Source: Clostridioides difficile_D
GTDB lineage: Bacteria; Bacillota; Clostridia; Peptostreptococcales; Peptostreptococcaceae
Direction of reading: 5' to 3'
Length of the DNA stretch: 64,000 nucleotides
Assembly (NCBI GenBank): GCA_945861085.1
Contig: OX244046.1
Coordinates: 2,914,001-2,978,000, forward strand
Shown here: one piece after another, positions 36,501 through 45,279 of the stretch
Position numbering within the stretch: position 1 is the stretch's first letter
Layout: each line of letters opens with the position of its first letter
Program-made: the position numbers and the translations under genes
Notes under the pieces: model-generated
Seen by the model: only the letters and a program-made list of their open reading frames with translations
The model's database searches: none
What the model was told of the DNA's origin: nothing

Positions 36501-37382
36501 TTGAATTTATATCACTTACGCTATTTTGTTACATTAGCACATTTAGAACACTATACAAAAGCAGCAGAAAATTTATCTATAACACAGCCAAGCTTAAGTC
36601 ATGCTATTTCTTTGTTAGAAAGTGAACTTGGAGTGTCTCTATTTGAAAAGGAAGGTAGAAATATAGTACTTACTAAATATGGGAAAATATTTTTAAAAGA
36701 TGTGGAAAAATCACTGGAAATCTTAGATTCAAGTGTAAAATCATTAAAAATAACGGGTACTGGTGAAGGTCAAATAGACTTAGCTTTTCTTAGAACACTT
36801 GGTACTGATTTTATACCCGATATAGTACATAAATTTTTAAAATCTAATCCTGAAAAGTCAATAGATTTTAAATTTCATACAGGTGTAACTACCGACATTA
36901 TTCAAGGTCTTAAGGAAAGAAAGTACGATATTGCATTTTGCTCAAAACTTGAAAAAGAAAAAGGAATTGAATTTATACCTGTTTCTAAACAGGATTTAGT
37001 ATTAATTGTACCATACAGTCACCCATTAGCTGCAAAAGATACTATAGATTTAAAAGAGACAATACCCTATCCTCAAATAGTATTTAATCAAAGAAGTGGG
37101 CTTAGATATATAATTGATGATATGTTTAAAAAAATAAATCAACAACCTAACATAGTTTATGAAGTGGAAGAAGACCAAGTAATTGCTGGATTGGTTGCAA
37201 AAAATTTCGGAATTGCTATAGTGCCAAATATGCATATGCTCAACTTTACAAAAGTGAAAGTAATTCAAATTGTTTACCCAAGTTGGGAAAGAAATTTTTA
37301 CTTAGCATTTATGAAAGATAGATATTTGCCTCCTGCAATTAAAAACTTTAAAAACTTCGTCATTAAAAACGCACAACTATAA
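36501..37382 (+). CDS. LysR-type transcriptional regulator
   Basis: 293 residues. The HTH is in MNLYHLRYFVTLAHLEHYTKAAENLSITQPSLSHAISLLESELGV (about 1-60), followed by the usual two-lobed effector-binding domain (about 90-290). Start is TTG 36501 with AAAGGA about 10 nt upstream; no ATG fits the conserved start. It is divergent from the TIM barrel-OYE-aroE-MFS-aroK operon and presumably controls it in response to an aromatic or cyclic acid. Confidence 0.93.
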   Translation: MNLYHLRYFVTLAHLEHYTKAAENLSITQPSLSHAISLLESELGVSLFEKEGRNIVLTKYGKIFLKDVEKSLEILDSSVKSLKITGTGEGQIDLAFLRTLGTDFIPDIVHKFLKSNPEKSIDFKFHTGVTTDIIQGLKERKYDIAFCSKLEKEKGIEFIPVSKQDLVLIVPYSHPLAAKDTIDLKETIPYPQIVFNQRSGLRYIIDDMFKKINQQPNIVYEVEEDQVIAGLVAKNFGIAIVPNMHMLNFTKVKVIQIVYPSWERNFYLAFMKDRYLPPAIKNFKNFVIKNAQL

Positions 37383-37392
37383 TTTATTAATA

Positions 37393-37517
37393 AAGAGGGT
37401 GTATCAAAATGAACCTTTTAGTTCATGAGGCACTCTTTTTTGTATGAAATCAAATATATTTTCATCATTTCAACAATTGGGGTTCAGTACAATCTCTATT
37501 TTGAGACAGCCCTTTTA
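37393..37517. repeat. MITE-like dispersed repeat with terminator hairpin, copy 2
   Basis: About 125 nt. The left end AGGGTGTATCAAAAT and the complement of the right end, AGGGCTGTCTCAAAAT, form imperfect terminal inverted repeats. The first 80 nt match 9871-9950, including GGCACTC, a T run and TATGAAATCAAATATATTTT. It has no coding capacity, and its GAAC/GTTC plus GTG/CAC stem can terminate the LysR gene. Confidence 0.7.
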
Positions 37518-37532
37518 TTCTTTTTATAAAAC

Positions 37533-37644
37533 AAAAAAATCTATACTTTTAAAAGTATAGATTCCTAACTGACAGTCGGCATCCGAGTCTCAGTAATTAT
37601 CGTTATACAACAGCAACTAAATCCAGTTCCTGAATAACTAAGTT
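37533..37644 (-). ncRNA. Probable small RNA, about 110 nt, unknown family
   Basis: A consensus promoter (next entry) starts a transcript at about 37644. It ends at a strong terminator, AATCTATACTTTT/AAAAGTATAGATT followed by seven T (37533-37566). Inside, ACTGA...TCAGT with an inner CGG...CCG forms a second hairpin (about 37568-37595). There is no convincing reading frame with an SD. It lies right after the DUF3800 gene on the same strand. I do not recognise the family. Confidence 0.75.
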
Positions 37645-37650
37645 ATTTAC

Positions 37651-37679
37651 ATTATAACAAATTTTTTAAAACTTGTCAA
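37651..37679 (-). promoter_or_regulatory. Consensus sigma-A promoter of the small RNA
   Basis: Minus strand TTGACA (37679-37674), exactly 17 nt, and TATAAT (37656-37651): both boxes are perfect. Confidence 0.85.
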
Positions 37680-37685
37680 TCCTAT

Positions 37686-38549
37686 CTACCGCATTTTTTC
37701 AAGCCATGGTCCAACAGGTTCTACAATAGGAACTTCTTTAAATCCCCAATTTCTTATATCATTAACACTAGTTGGAGTATATATTTTGTTTCTTACAGAT
37801 TTAAATATTTTATTTTTTTCTCCATATTGCATACACTTGGGATTCGCTTCTATTAACCCTCTCCTTGCTCTGCTAAGAGGATTACATAAAATATCTGCTA
37901 TTTCCAAACCTTCTCTATAGTCTGCATCTTCTTTTTTTGCAATTATAAAACCTTTAACTTTATCTCTTAATTCTTCATCTATATCTAAATATATTGTTCC
38001 ATTATTAAATACATCAAAAAATGCCTTTTGCACTTTTAAGTTTGATGCATCATCCCTTGATTCGATAACTATTCTTGCAGATTCTACAGTCTCATTATTT
38101 ACAAATGAATAAAAATTCTGAAGTACATGTATAAAAGCCACTACATATGGTTCCTTTGAAGGCGCATAATATTTCTTGAGTCTAGCTTTATCTACTGTTA
38201 CTGATATTATAGTACATTCTAGTCTAGATAGAAATAAAGGCAACTCATCATAAAATAACTTAATTTGTGAATCATCAAACTTCTCAAATGCTCTTGATTT
38301 TCTCGATATATCTGTCAAGTGTATTCCTATATTATTAGTTCCAAAACAGTGTTCTTTAAATGCATCCATTTCTTTCCTTAAAGAGCAGATATAATCTCCT
38401 TGACTCACTGCATACTTATACTCAAAAATTACTCCTGTTAATGTAAATGGGTCTTCATGATTTATATCGGCTCTTCCTGTTTCATCAATAAACATTATAT
38501 ATTTTTTCTTTATAATCTTACTCACCCTCTTAACATATGATGATACCAT
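37686..38549 (-). CDS. DUF3800 protein (RNase H-like fold)
   Basis: 287 residues. The DUF3800 hallmark is FIDETGRADINHEDPFTLTGVIF near the start, with other conserved acidic sites in IVIESRDDASN and YREGLEIADILCNPLSRA. The pattern of carboxylates suggests an RNase H-like nuclease, and the family is found in mobile and defence contexts, but its function is not settled. The start is uncertain: ATG 38549 has a poor SD, while GTG 38525 (RVSKII) or ATG 38495 (MFIDETG) are alternatives. Confidence 0.82.
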   Translation of the reverse strand: MVSSYVKRVSKIIKKKYIMFIDETGRADINHEDPFTLTGVIFEYKYAVSQGDYICSLRKEMDAFKEHCFGTNNIGIHLTDISRKSRAFEKFDDSQIKLFYDELPLFLSRLECTIISVTVDKARLKKYYAPSKEPYVVAFIHVLQNFYSFVNNETVESARIVIESRDDASNLKVQKAFFDVFNNGTIYLDIDEELRDKVKGFIIAKKEDADYREGLEIADILCNPLSRARRGLIEANPKCMQYGEKNKIFKSVRNKIYTPTSVNDIRNWGFKEVPIVEPVGPWLEKMR

Positions 38550-38617
38550 CTATATTCATTTTATATGAGTTTTAAAAATATTCCAAGATTTTTATATAAC
38601 TTAAACTTAGTTTTACA

Positions 38618-38680
38618 CTAAAAAATTGAGATGTAAAACAATCAAGCTTTTAGCGATTGAATTTCACATCTCAATTATAA
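38618..38680 (-). terminator. Terminator of cwp22
   Basis: Minus strand ATTGAGATGT, an inner paired region, ACATCTCAAT and TTTTTT, about 25 nt after the stop codon. Confidence 0.85.
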
Positions 38681-38703
38681 TTATTTTTCAATATATGGCT
38701 TTA

Positions 38704-40638
38704 TTATTTTCCAAGAATATCTATTAATTTATCCATAACTACATAAGATACTCCTCCTCCTATTTGATAAGGAGTTTCAACTTTTTTATTTGCAAATACT
38801 CTTTGTTGCTCTGATGATAATCCTGAATTATCCATTAGAATTATTGGTGAATGTAATTTTACAGCTAATGGTCCAGCTGATAAGGCATCTACTAAAGCAT
38901 CTGATTTACTAACTAATATAGCCTGTAAATCAGTATCTCCATAGAATTTTTCTATTACTTTAGCATTAGTATCGACTCTACTATCTCCATATATTCTATT
39001 TCCTGAAATATCTTCAGTAGTTATCTCATTCATTTTTACTATTGCTGAATCACTAATTGCACTTGGACCACCTATAAAATATGCATTTTCTAATTTTCTT
39101 TCTGTTAGCCATGCATAAGACTCTTCTGTAATTCCATCTTTTTTAACTAATATTATAGGTTGCTTTTCTTCTCCAGCTTTAGAAGCTATAGATAGAGCAT
39201 CTGCTTCTCCATTTCCAGAAATCATATAAGCTGTTTTTATTTCTTCTCTACTTCCAAGTTCTTTAGCTATTCTTATAGCAGTTTGATATCTATCTTGACC
39301 CGCTATTCTCTTTGTTTCTGTATTGAAATTAGTCTTTATTTCTTGTTCTAATTTAGAACTTATTGCATTTTCTCCACCTATCAAGATTACTGTTTTAGGT
39401 GCTAATAGCTTCATTTCTTCAACAGTCTCAGTTGGTAATTTATCTGTATTAGTAAGTAGTATTGTTGAATTATAGCTACTTGCTAAAGGTGTTGCTGTTA
39501 TACCATCTGCTATTGCATTACCATTTACTAATATTACAGTATCTGAACTATCTGCATTCCAGTTTCCAACTGAACTTACTTTCTTAGCTGTATCAAATCT
39601 ATTTGCTCCTATAATTGTGTCCCATGTAGGATTTATAGTTCCATCTTCATTGAAAGTATAATCTTTTCCATCTATTTTTTGAGTGCCATTTAACATCTTG
39701 CCATCTTTGTCTAAATAGTAAGATTTTCCTTCTATTTGTTGCCATCCTGTCTGCATTACTCCTGTTTTGTCAAAGTAATACTTGTTACCATCTATTTCTT
39801 GCCATCCTATTACTGATAAACCATCAGCTCCTAGATAGTATTTCTTTCCATTTTTTTCTTGCCACCCTGTTTGCATTACTCCATCTGAATTAAAGTAATA
39901 AGTCTTTCCATCTACTTCCTTCCATCCAGATACCCTTGCCCCATCAGTTCCTAAATAGTATTTTTTGTTATTAATTGTTTGCCATCCTGTTTGCATTACT
40001 CCTGAAGCATTAAAGTAATACATTTTTCCATTTATTTTTAACCAACTATTCTTTTGGTATGTTCCATCAGATTTTACATAATACTTCTTACCATTTTCAG
40101 TCTTCCAACCTGTTTGGTTTAAATTTATCTTATATTTTGCTGCTATCTTTATATAACTGTCATTACTATAATCTATAATTACATCTGAACCCACAGGAAC
40201 TTGGTCGAATAACCATCTAACTTCTTTATTATGCATTCTTATACATCCACCAGAAATATGCTTTCCTATAGAACTTTCATTATTATTTCCATGTATTCCA
40301 TATGTATCTCCATAAGTTCCTTTTAATGCTAATCCCATCCATCTATCTCCTAATGGATTTCTTGGGCTTCCTCCAGGTATATTTCCTTTGTAATATGGTC
40401 TATTTTTTATCTTGTTAACCACTCTTGTTTTTCCTGTTGGTGTTTCTGAACCTTTTTTCCCTGTCGCAACTTTAAATTCTCTTACAAGCTTACTATTTAC
40501 AAAGTATCCTAGAGTGTTTTTTCTTGAGTTTACTATAATCACATGCTTACTAGCTGCAGTTGATTCTGGTACGCCACATGCAAATACTAAAACTAAAGTC
40601 AATACCAGTACTAAATACTTTTTTAGACTTTTTTTCAC
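38704..40638 (-). CDS. cwp22: Cell wall protein with L,D-transpeptidase (YkuD) and cell-wall-binding domains
   Basis: 644 residues from GTG 40638 (GAGGGGG 8 nt upstream). Signal peptide (about 1-28), YkuD L,D-transpeptidase domain (about 30-160) with catalytic motif YGIHGNNNESSIGKHISGGC and IRMHN, then eight 20-residue GW/YYF choline-binding-like repeats (about 176-337). Three CWB2 modules follow (about 345-644; IIGANRFDTA, RIAGQDRYQTA, RIYGDSRVDTN), which anchor proteins to the anionic polymer PS-II. L,D-transpeptidases make the 3-3 cross-links that dominate C. difficile peptidoglycan. The name follows the recalled Ldt-Cd2/Cwp22. Confidence 0.92.
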   Translation of the reverse strand: MKKSLKKYLVLVLTLVLVFACGVPESTAASKHVIIVNSRKNTLGYFVNSKLVREFKVATGKKGSETPTGKTRVVNKIKNRPYYKGNIPGGSPRNPLGDRWMGLALKGTYGDTYGIHGNNNESSIGKHISGGCIRMHNKEVRWLFDQVPVGSDVIIDYSNDSYIKIAAKYKINLNQTGWKTENGKKYYVKSDGTYQKNSWLKINGKMYYFNASGVMQTGWQTINNKKYYLGTDGARVSGWKEVDGKTYYFNSDGVMQTGWQEKNGKKYYLGADGLSVIGWQEIDGNKYYFDKTGVMQTGWQQIEGKSYYLDKDGKMLNGTQKIDGKDYTFNEDGTINPTWDTIIGANRFDTAKKVSSVGNWNADSSDTVILVNGNAIADGITATPLASSYNSTILLTNTDKLPTETVEEMKLLAPKTVILIGGENAISSKLEQEIKTNFNTETKRIAGQDRYQTAIRIAKELGSREEIKTAYMISGNGEADALSIASKAGEEKQPIILVKKDGITEESYAWLTERKLENAYFIGGPSAISDSAIVKMNEITTEDISGNRIYGDSRVDTNAKVIEKFYGDTDLQAILVSKSDALVDALSAGPLAVKLHSPIILMDNSGLSSEQQRVFANKKVETPYQIGGGVSYVVMDKLIDILGK

Positions 40639-40749
40639 TATAACTTCCCCCTCTTTTAGAAACATTACTACATGTGTCTAATTATAACATAAAACTACCA
40701 ATACCTTGTATTTACAAATTTGTTACATTTATACATATAAGTATATATT

Positions 40750-41763
40750 CTATTCCTCATATCCATTTGGATTCATACTTTGCCATCTCCAAGAATCTTG
40801 GCACATCTCTTCAAGTTCATACTTAGCTTTCCATCCAAGTTCTTTTTCTGCTTTTGACGAATCTGCATAACACATAGCTACATCTCCAGCTCTTCTTCCA
40901 ACAATCTTATATGGTATCTCTTTTCCACTTGCTTTAGAAAATGCTTTAACTAAATCAAGAACACTATACCCCTTTCCAGTTCCTAGATTATAAGTAACAA
41001 GACCTGGATGTTCTTCTAGTTTTTGTAATGCTTTTACATGACCAGCAGCTAAATCTAATACATGTATATAGTCTCTAACTCCAGTTCCATCATGTGTTGG
41101 ATAATCATTTCCATACACACTTAATTCTTTTAATTTACCTACTGCTATTTTTGTTATATAAGGCATTAAATTACTTGGAACTCCATTTGGCTCTTCACCT
41201 ATTCTACCACTTTTATGAGCACCAACTGGATTAAAGTATCTTAAAAGAGCTATATCCAATGACTCATCTGCTTTTGATATATCTACTAACATCTGCTCTA
41301 TCATAAGTTTAGTTCTTCCATATGGATTAGTTACAGAAAGTGGAAAATCCTCTAATATAGGACAAGTATGTGGGTCTCCATATACAGTAGCTGAAGAACT
41401 AAATACAAACTTTTTAACACCATATTCTCTCATTAATTCAAATAAATTTAAAGTACTTATTAGATTATTGCTATAATATTCAATTGGTTTTTCTACTGAT
41501 TCCCCAACAGCCTTTAAAGCTGCAAAATGTATAATTGATTCAATATTATTTTCTTTAAATACAATATGCATTTCATTTTTATTTCTAATATCAATATTAT
41601 AAAATTTTACTGGTTTTTTAGATAATTCTTTAATTCTATCAACCACTATTGAATTGCTATTACTTAGGTTATCAACTATAACAACTTCATAACCTGATTC
41701 TAAAAGTTCTATTGCTGTATGGCTTCCTATATATCCTGCTCCTCCAGCTACTAAAACTGCCAT
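40750..41763 (-). CDS. galE: UDP-glucose 4-epimerase
   Basis: 337 residues. NAD-binding VLVAGGAGYIGSHTAIEL at the start, catalytic SSSATVYGDP and YGRTKLMIEQ (Tyr-x3-Lys), and the C-terminal LGTGKGYSVLDLV. It interconverts UDP-glucose and UDP-galactose for surface polysaccharides. It lies 23 nt downstream of galU, in one operon. Confidence 0.96.
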   Translation of the reverse strand: MAVLVAGGAGYIGSHTAIELLESGYEVVIVDNLSNSNSIVVDRIKELSKKPVKFYNIDIRNKNEMHIVFKENNIESIIHFAALKAVGESVEKPIEYYSNNLISTLNLFELMREYGVKKFVFSSSATVYGDPHTCPILEDFPLSVTNPYGRTKLMIEQMLVDISKADESLDIALLRYFNPVGAHKSGRIGEEPNGVPSNLMPYITKIAVGKLKELSVYGNDYPTHDGTGVRDYIHVLDLAAGHVKALQKLEEHPGLVTYNLGTGKGYSVLDLVKAFSKASGKEIPYKIVGRRAGDVAMCYADSSKAEKELGWKAKYELEEMCQDSWRWQSMNPNGYEE

Positions 41764-41786
41764 TGTAATTACCTCTTTTCTAATAT

Positions 41787-42662
41787 TTATTTTTCACTTA
41801 TTTTTTTTCTCATATAATCCATTAAATCATCTTTTAAATTTTCTCTCTTTAAAGCAAAATCTATTGTCGCCTCTAAAAAACCAATCTTATCTCCCACATC
41901 ATATCTTCTACCTTCAAAATTATAAGCATAAATAGCCTCTTGTTTTCCAAGAGTTTGCAGTGCATCTGTCAATTGTATCTCTCCACCTTTACCAGGTGTT
42001 TGTTTTTCTAATATGTTAAATATTGCAGGAGTTATTATATATCTTCCAAGTATAGCTATATCTGATGGAGCTTCTTCAATTGCAGGTTTTTCAACCATAT
42101 CTTTAACTTTATATACTCTATCTTCTATATGTTTTACATCCAATATACCATATTTATTAGTATCTTCTTTAGCTATCTTTTGAACACCTAACACAGTTGT
42201 TTTGTATTCATTATAAGTATCTATTAATTGTTTTAAGCATGGAACATCTGAGTCTACTATATCATCACCTAATAATACAGCAAAAGGTTCATCACCTATA
42301 AAACTTTTTGCACAGTAAATTGCATGTCCAAGACCTTTTGGCTCTTTTTGTCTTATATAATGAATATTTACCATATTTGATATATCTCTTACCATTTCTA
42401 ACATTTCTGTCTTACCTTTTTGCTCTAATTCTAACTCTAATTCAACTGATTTATCAAAATGATCTTCTATAGATTTTTTATTTCTACCTGTTATTATAAG
42501 AATTTCTTCAATTCCCGATTCTATAGCTTCTTCTATTATATACTGTAAGGTTGGTTTATCTACTATAGGAAGCATTTCTTTGGGCTGTGATTTTGTTGCT
42601 GGTAAAAATCTAGTTCCTAGCCCTGCTGCTGGTATTATCGCTTTTTTAACTGTCATCTGCAT
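41787..42662 (-). CDS. galU: UTP-glucose-1-phosphate uridylyltransferase
   Basis: 291 residues from ATG 42662 (GAAGGGTG upstream; the 23-residue extension to 42731 lacks an SD). The nucleotidyltransferase motif KAIIPAAGLGTRFLPATKSQPKEMLPIVDKP and the EAIESGIEEILIITGR, GLGHAI and LGDDIV motifs identify GalU/GtaB. It makes UDP-glucose, the substrate for GalE and for glycolipid and wall-polymer synthesis, and is first of the galU-galE pair. Confidence 0.96.
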   Translation of the reverse strand: MQMTVKKAIIPAAGLGTRFLPATKSQPKEMLPIVDKPTLQYIIEEAIESGIEEILIITGRNKKSIEDHFDKSVELELELEQKGKTEMLEMVRDISNMVNIHYIRQKEPKGLGHAIYCAKSFIGDEPFAVLLGDDIVDSDVPCLKQLIDTYNEYKTTVLGVQKIAKEDTNKYGILDVKHIEDRVYKVKDMVEKPAIEEAPSDIAILGRYIITPAIFNILEKQTPGKGGEIQLTDALQTLGKQEAIYAYNFEGRRYDVGDKIGFLEATIDFALKRENLKDDLMDYMRKKISEK

Positions 42663-42769
42663 TTTTTCACCCTTCTTCGTAAATTTTCTATTGTACCAAA
42701 TTAATATACCATATTTATACTTTTTCTTCAAACTCTATATTATCCCAATATTTAATGCCATAAGACAAT

Positions 42770-42802
42770 ATTAAGGTAGATGAAATTTCATCTACCTTTA
42801 GT
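42770..42802 (-). terminator. Terminator after the mld cluster
   Basis: A perfect 11-bp stem AAGGTAGATGA/TCATCTACCTT with a 4-nt loop, followed by AT-rich DNA but no long T run. Confidence 0.7.
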
Positions 42803-42854
42803 TTTATAAGTTAATATTGTATTGTTTATATTTTATTTAAAACTTACATAGGTA

Positions 42855-43175
42855 CTAAATTTCATCCAAGATGCCTTTTATATCACTATCTATATCATCA
42901 TCCAAATAAGAATCTAAATCTTCTAAATCAACTTCTAATTCTTGATATGTCATATCAACACTGACATCTTCATCTATGTCCATCTCTGATATTAATTCTC
43001 CTAAAATACTATTTCCATCAGAATCTAAATCACTATCTATATCTTCATCTATATAGTTTTCATTTAAAATTTCATCTAAATCAATCTCATAATAAACTTC
43101 ATTGTTTTTTTCATCTCCTGAGTTTAATCCTAAAAACTCATAGTTGAAGTTCCAAATATTGTATTTACTTGACAT
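42855..43175 (-). CDS. Very acidic small protein of the mld cluster
   Basis: 106 residues of extreme composition: about 40% Asp and Glu, with runs such as DEDIDSDLDSDG and LEDLDSYLDDDIDSDIKG, and no membrane segment. Probably disordered or a partner of a basic surface. It starts inside the end of the previous gene (11-nt overlap), so the two are translationally coupled. It is the third gene of the cluster that begins with the SPOR protein. The family is not known beyond C. difficile relatives as far as I recall. Confidence 0.8.
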   Translation of the reverse strand: MSSKYNIWNFNYEFLGLNSGDEKNNEVYYEIDLDEILNENYIDEDIDSDLDSDGNSILGELISEMDIDEDVSVDMTYQELEVDLEDLDSYLDDDIDSDIKGILDEI

Positions 43176-45156
43176 ACTTTATTCCTCCTGTGAAAAACAT
43201 ATTTTCATCTAGTTTATTGGTTCCATAATCAACAGAATTATATATTTTTTCAATTATGTCTTTTCTTCTTTCATTTGTACTATTATTTAATGTCAATTGT
43301 TTAAATACATATGTATTTGTTATTCTTTCGAATAATATATCTTTTATACTATCATCATCAATATTTTTATAGTTTTTCCATAATAGCTCAAATAACTTAA
43401 ACATTTCTCTACTAGTTTCATCTACATAATAAGGATACATATTTTCTACTAAATGGTTTAATCTCGATATAGCTTGTTTTAAAAATACATCAAGACTTGC
43501 ACTTTCACTTTCCTTTAACATTCTATAATTGTATTTCTTCTTATCTTCCCCTGAAATTACAAATATGATATTATCTAGACTTTTTTCAACTTCATTTAAA
43601 TAACTACTTATATTATAAGATAAATCAGACATTAAATTTTTAATCTGCTTAAATACTTGTACATCAAGTTTAACATTATACTTTTCAAACAAATCTATGT
43701 CTTGATTTTCTAATATTCTTGGCATATATGCTGATAATAAATCTAAATTATTTCTTTGTTCTTGTACTTGCTTATAAAGTGAATTTATAACTTCAATTCT
43801 TATTTCATCATTTAATTCTTTTTCTAGAACCTTATCAAATTCAGATTTCATATAATAAATATTTCCAAAGAAATTAAATATTATCATATCATTCATGGCT
43901 TTAGACCAATTCTTATATATCACTTCAATAGAATTCTCTTTAAGTAGAGGTTGTTTTGCATATATAAAGACATCTTGCATAAGTTTTTGAACCATATTTT
44001 TACTTAGATTTAAAATTATTTTTTGATTATTAAATTTTATTTCTGTTTCTACAAATTTAGAATTTTCGTTTTCAAGTTCTTTATTAATTACAATATCTTT
44101 TACATCACTATTTTTTATAGATATGATTTCTTTTTGAAAAGACTTTAGAATAGTCAGACTATAGAAATCTTCTTGAATAAAAAATGGAGCATGTTTTAAT
44201 GTATATCCTACTATTTCATTTTCTATGTCTTTCAAATCATCTATTTGCATAATTTCTCTATTTTTATCATTTATATGTAGGTTAAATACATTTTTATTAT
44301 CATATAATATAATATCTTCTCCCAAATTTAACTTTGAACAATTATCTTTTTCTGACCTTACAATAGTCTTCTTAGATTTCTTATTTATAAAAATTAATTG
44401 GTCTTGATATTTTACTAAAAGCATGTTTGTATTTTTATAATCAAATCCATCTATATTTCCTGATATCTTACAGAACACTATATCACAATCTTTAGGAAGG
44501 TTTCCTATTTTTTTATTATCTTTAACCCTCTCATTTAAATCAGATGGAACTACATTCTCTATATTGTTATTAAATATAGATACAGACCTTACTATAATCC
44601 CTTCTCTTTCCATATGAAAATATCCCTTTAAAGAGACTCTTTTATCTTCTAAAATATATCTTTCTATATCATCAAAGTTTATTTCAAATCTATTTTTCCC
44701 ACTGATAAATATGAACTTCTCATTATCCTTATTGATTCCACCCATATAAAACTTATTGTCATCTAAACTTAATATAGTCATATTATCTTTTATACAAAAT
44801 ATAAATTCTCTTTGGTTTTTGCAGATTAAATCATATTCATCCAAAGTTATTTTCATGGTTAAATTTGCTGTGACATTCTTACTTGAATTTTCACTTTTTA
44901 TGTAAAAAGGCAAGTTATTTCCATAGATAATTATTTGAGAACCTTCTAAAACTGCTTCTAACTTTTCTTTATTATCTGAAAAACTATATATATATTTTAC
45001 TCCTGTATCACTATTAACTTCATCTGATTTGCTAATTATTATATTACCTAAATTTGTTATATGAAGTTTTTTATATTCTTTTGAGTATCTACTGATACCA
45101 CTAAGCTCAAATCCATCTGAAAGCTCATATATAATTTTTTCTCCTAATTTCAACAT
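43165..45156 (-). CDS. mldB: MldB-like protein, unknown fold, of the midcell-division cluster
   Basis: 663 residues, with no signal peptide or membrane segment. The N-terminal two thirds are beta-rich with repeated short strands (IIISKSD, KFIFISGKNRFEINFDDIERYIL), while the last 200 residues are helical. No domain is recognised. It lies between the SPOR-domain gene and the acidic-protein gene. I recall a C. difficile gene cluster in which a SPOR protein (MldA) and its neighbour are needed for normal rod shape and division. The symbol is assigned by position. Confidence 0.7.
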   Translation of the reverse strand: MLKLGEKIIYELSDGFELSGISRYSKEYKKLHITNLGNIIISKSDEVNSDTGVKYIYSFSDNKEKLEAVLEGSQIIIYGNNLPFYIKSENSSKNVTANLTMKITLDEYDLICKNQREFIFCIKDNMTILSLDDNKFYMGGINKDNEKFIFISGKNRFEINFDDIERYILEDKRVSLKGYFHMEREGIIVRSVSIFNNNIENVVPSDLNERVKDNKKIGNLPKDCDIVFCKISGNIDGFDYKNTNMLLVKYQDQLIFINKKSKKTIVRSEKDNCSKLNLGEDIILYDNKNVFNLHINDKNREIMQIDDLKDIENEIVGYTLKHAPFFIQEDFYSLTILKSFQKEIISIKNSDVKDIVINKELENENSKFVETEIKFNNQKIILNLSKNMVQKLMQDVFIYAKQPLLKENSIEVIYKNWSKAMNDMIIFNFFGNIYYMKSEFDKVLEKELNDEIRIEVINSLYKQVQEQRNNLDLLSAYMPRILENQDIDLFEKYNVKLDVQVFKQIKNLMSDLSYNISSYLNEVEKSLDNIIFVISGEDKKKYNYRMLKESESASLDVFLKQAISRLNHLVENMYPYYVDETSREMFKLFELLWKNYKNIDDDSIKDILFERITNTYVFKQLTLNNSTNERRKDIIEKIYNSVDYGTNKLDENMFFTGGIKYVK

Positions 45157-45206
45157 ACCTTCACCACCTAAACAGAATTATAAGTATTTTCTAAAGGTGA
45201 ACAAAA

Positions 45207-45253
45207 TGCCTCAAAATAAATAATATCTTTCAATACTCTTTATTCTGAGACAT
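45207..45253 (-). other. Intra-operon hairpin containing an 8-codon mini-ORF
   Basis: Between the SPOR gene and mldB, the minus strand reads AAGGAG, then ATG TCT CAG AAT AAA GAG TAT TGA (45253-45230). TGTCTCAGAATAA pairs with TTATTTTGAGGCA with two G-U pairs, followed by TTTT. It could be a partial terminator that lowers expression of the downstream genes, with or without leader-peptide translation. Confidence 0.45.
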
Positions 45254-45279
45254 AATTTCTCCTTATTTTTTACAATGCC

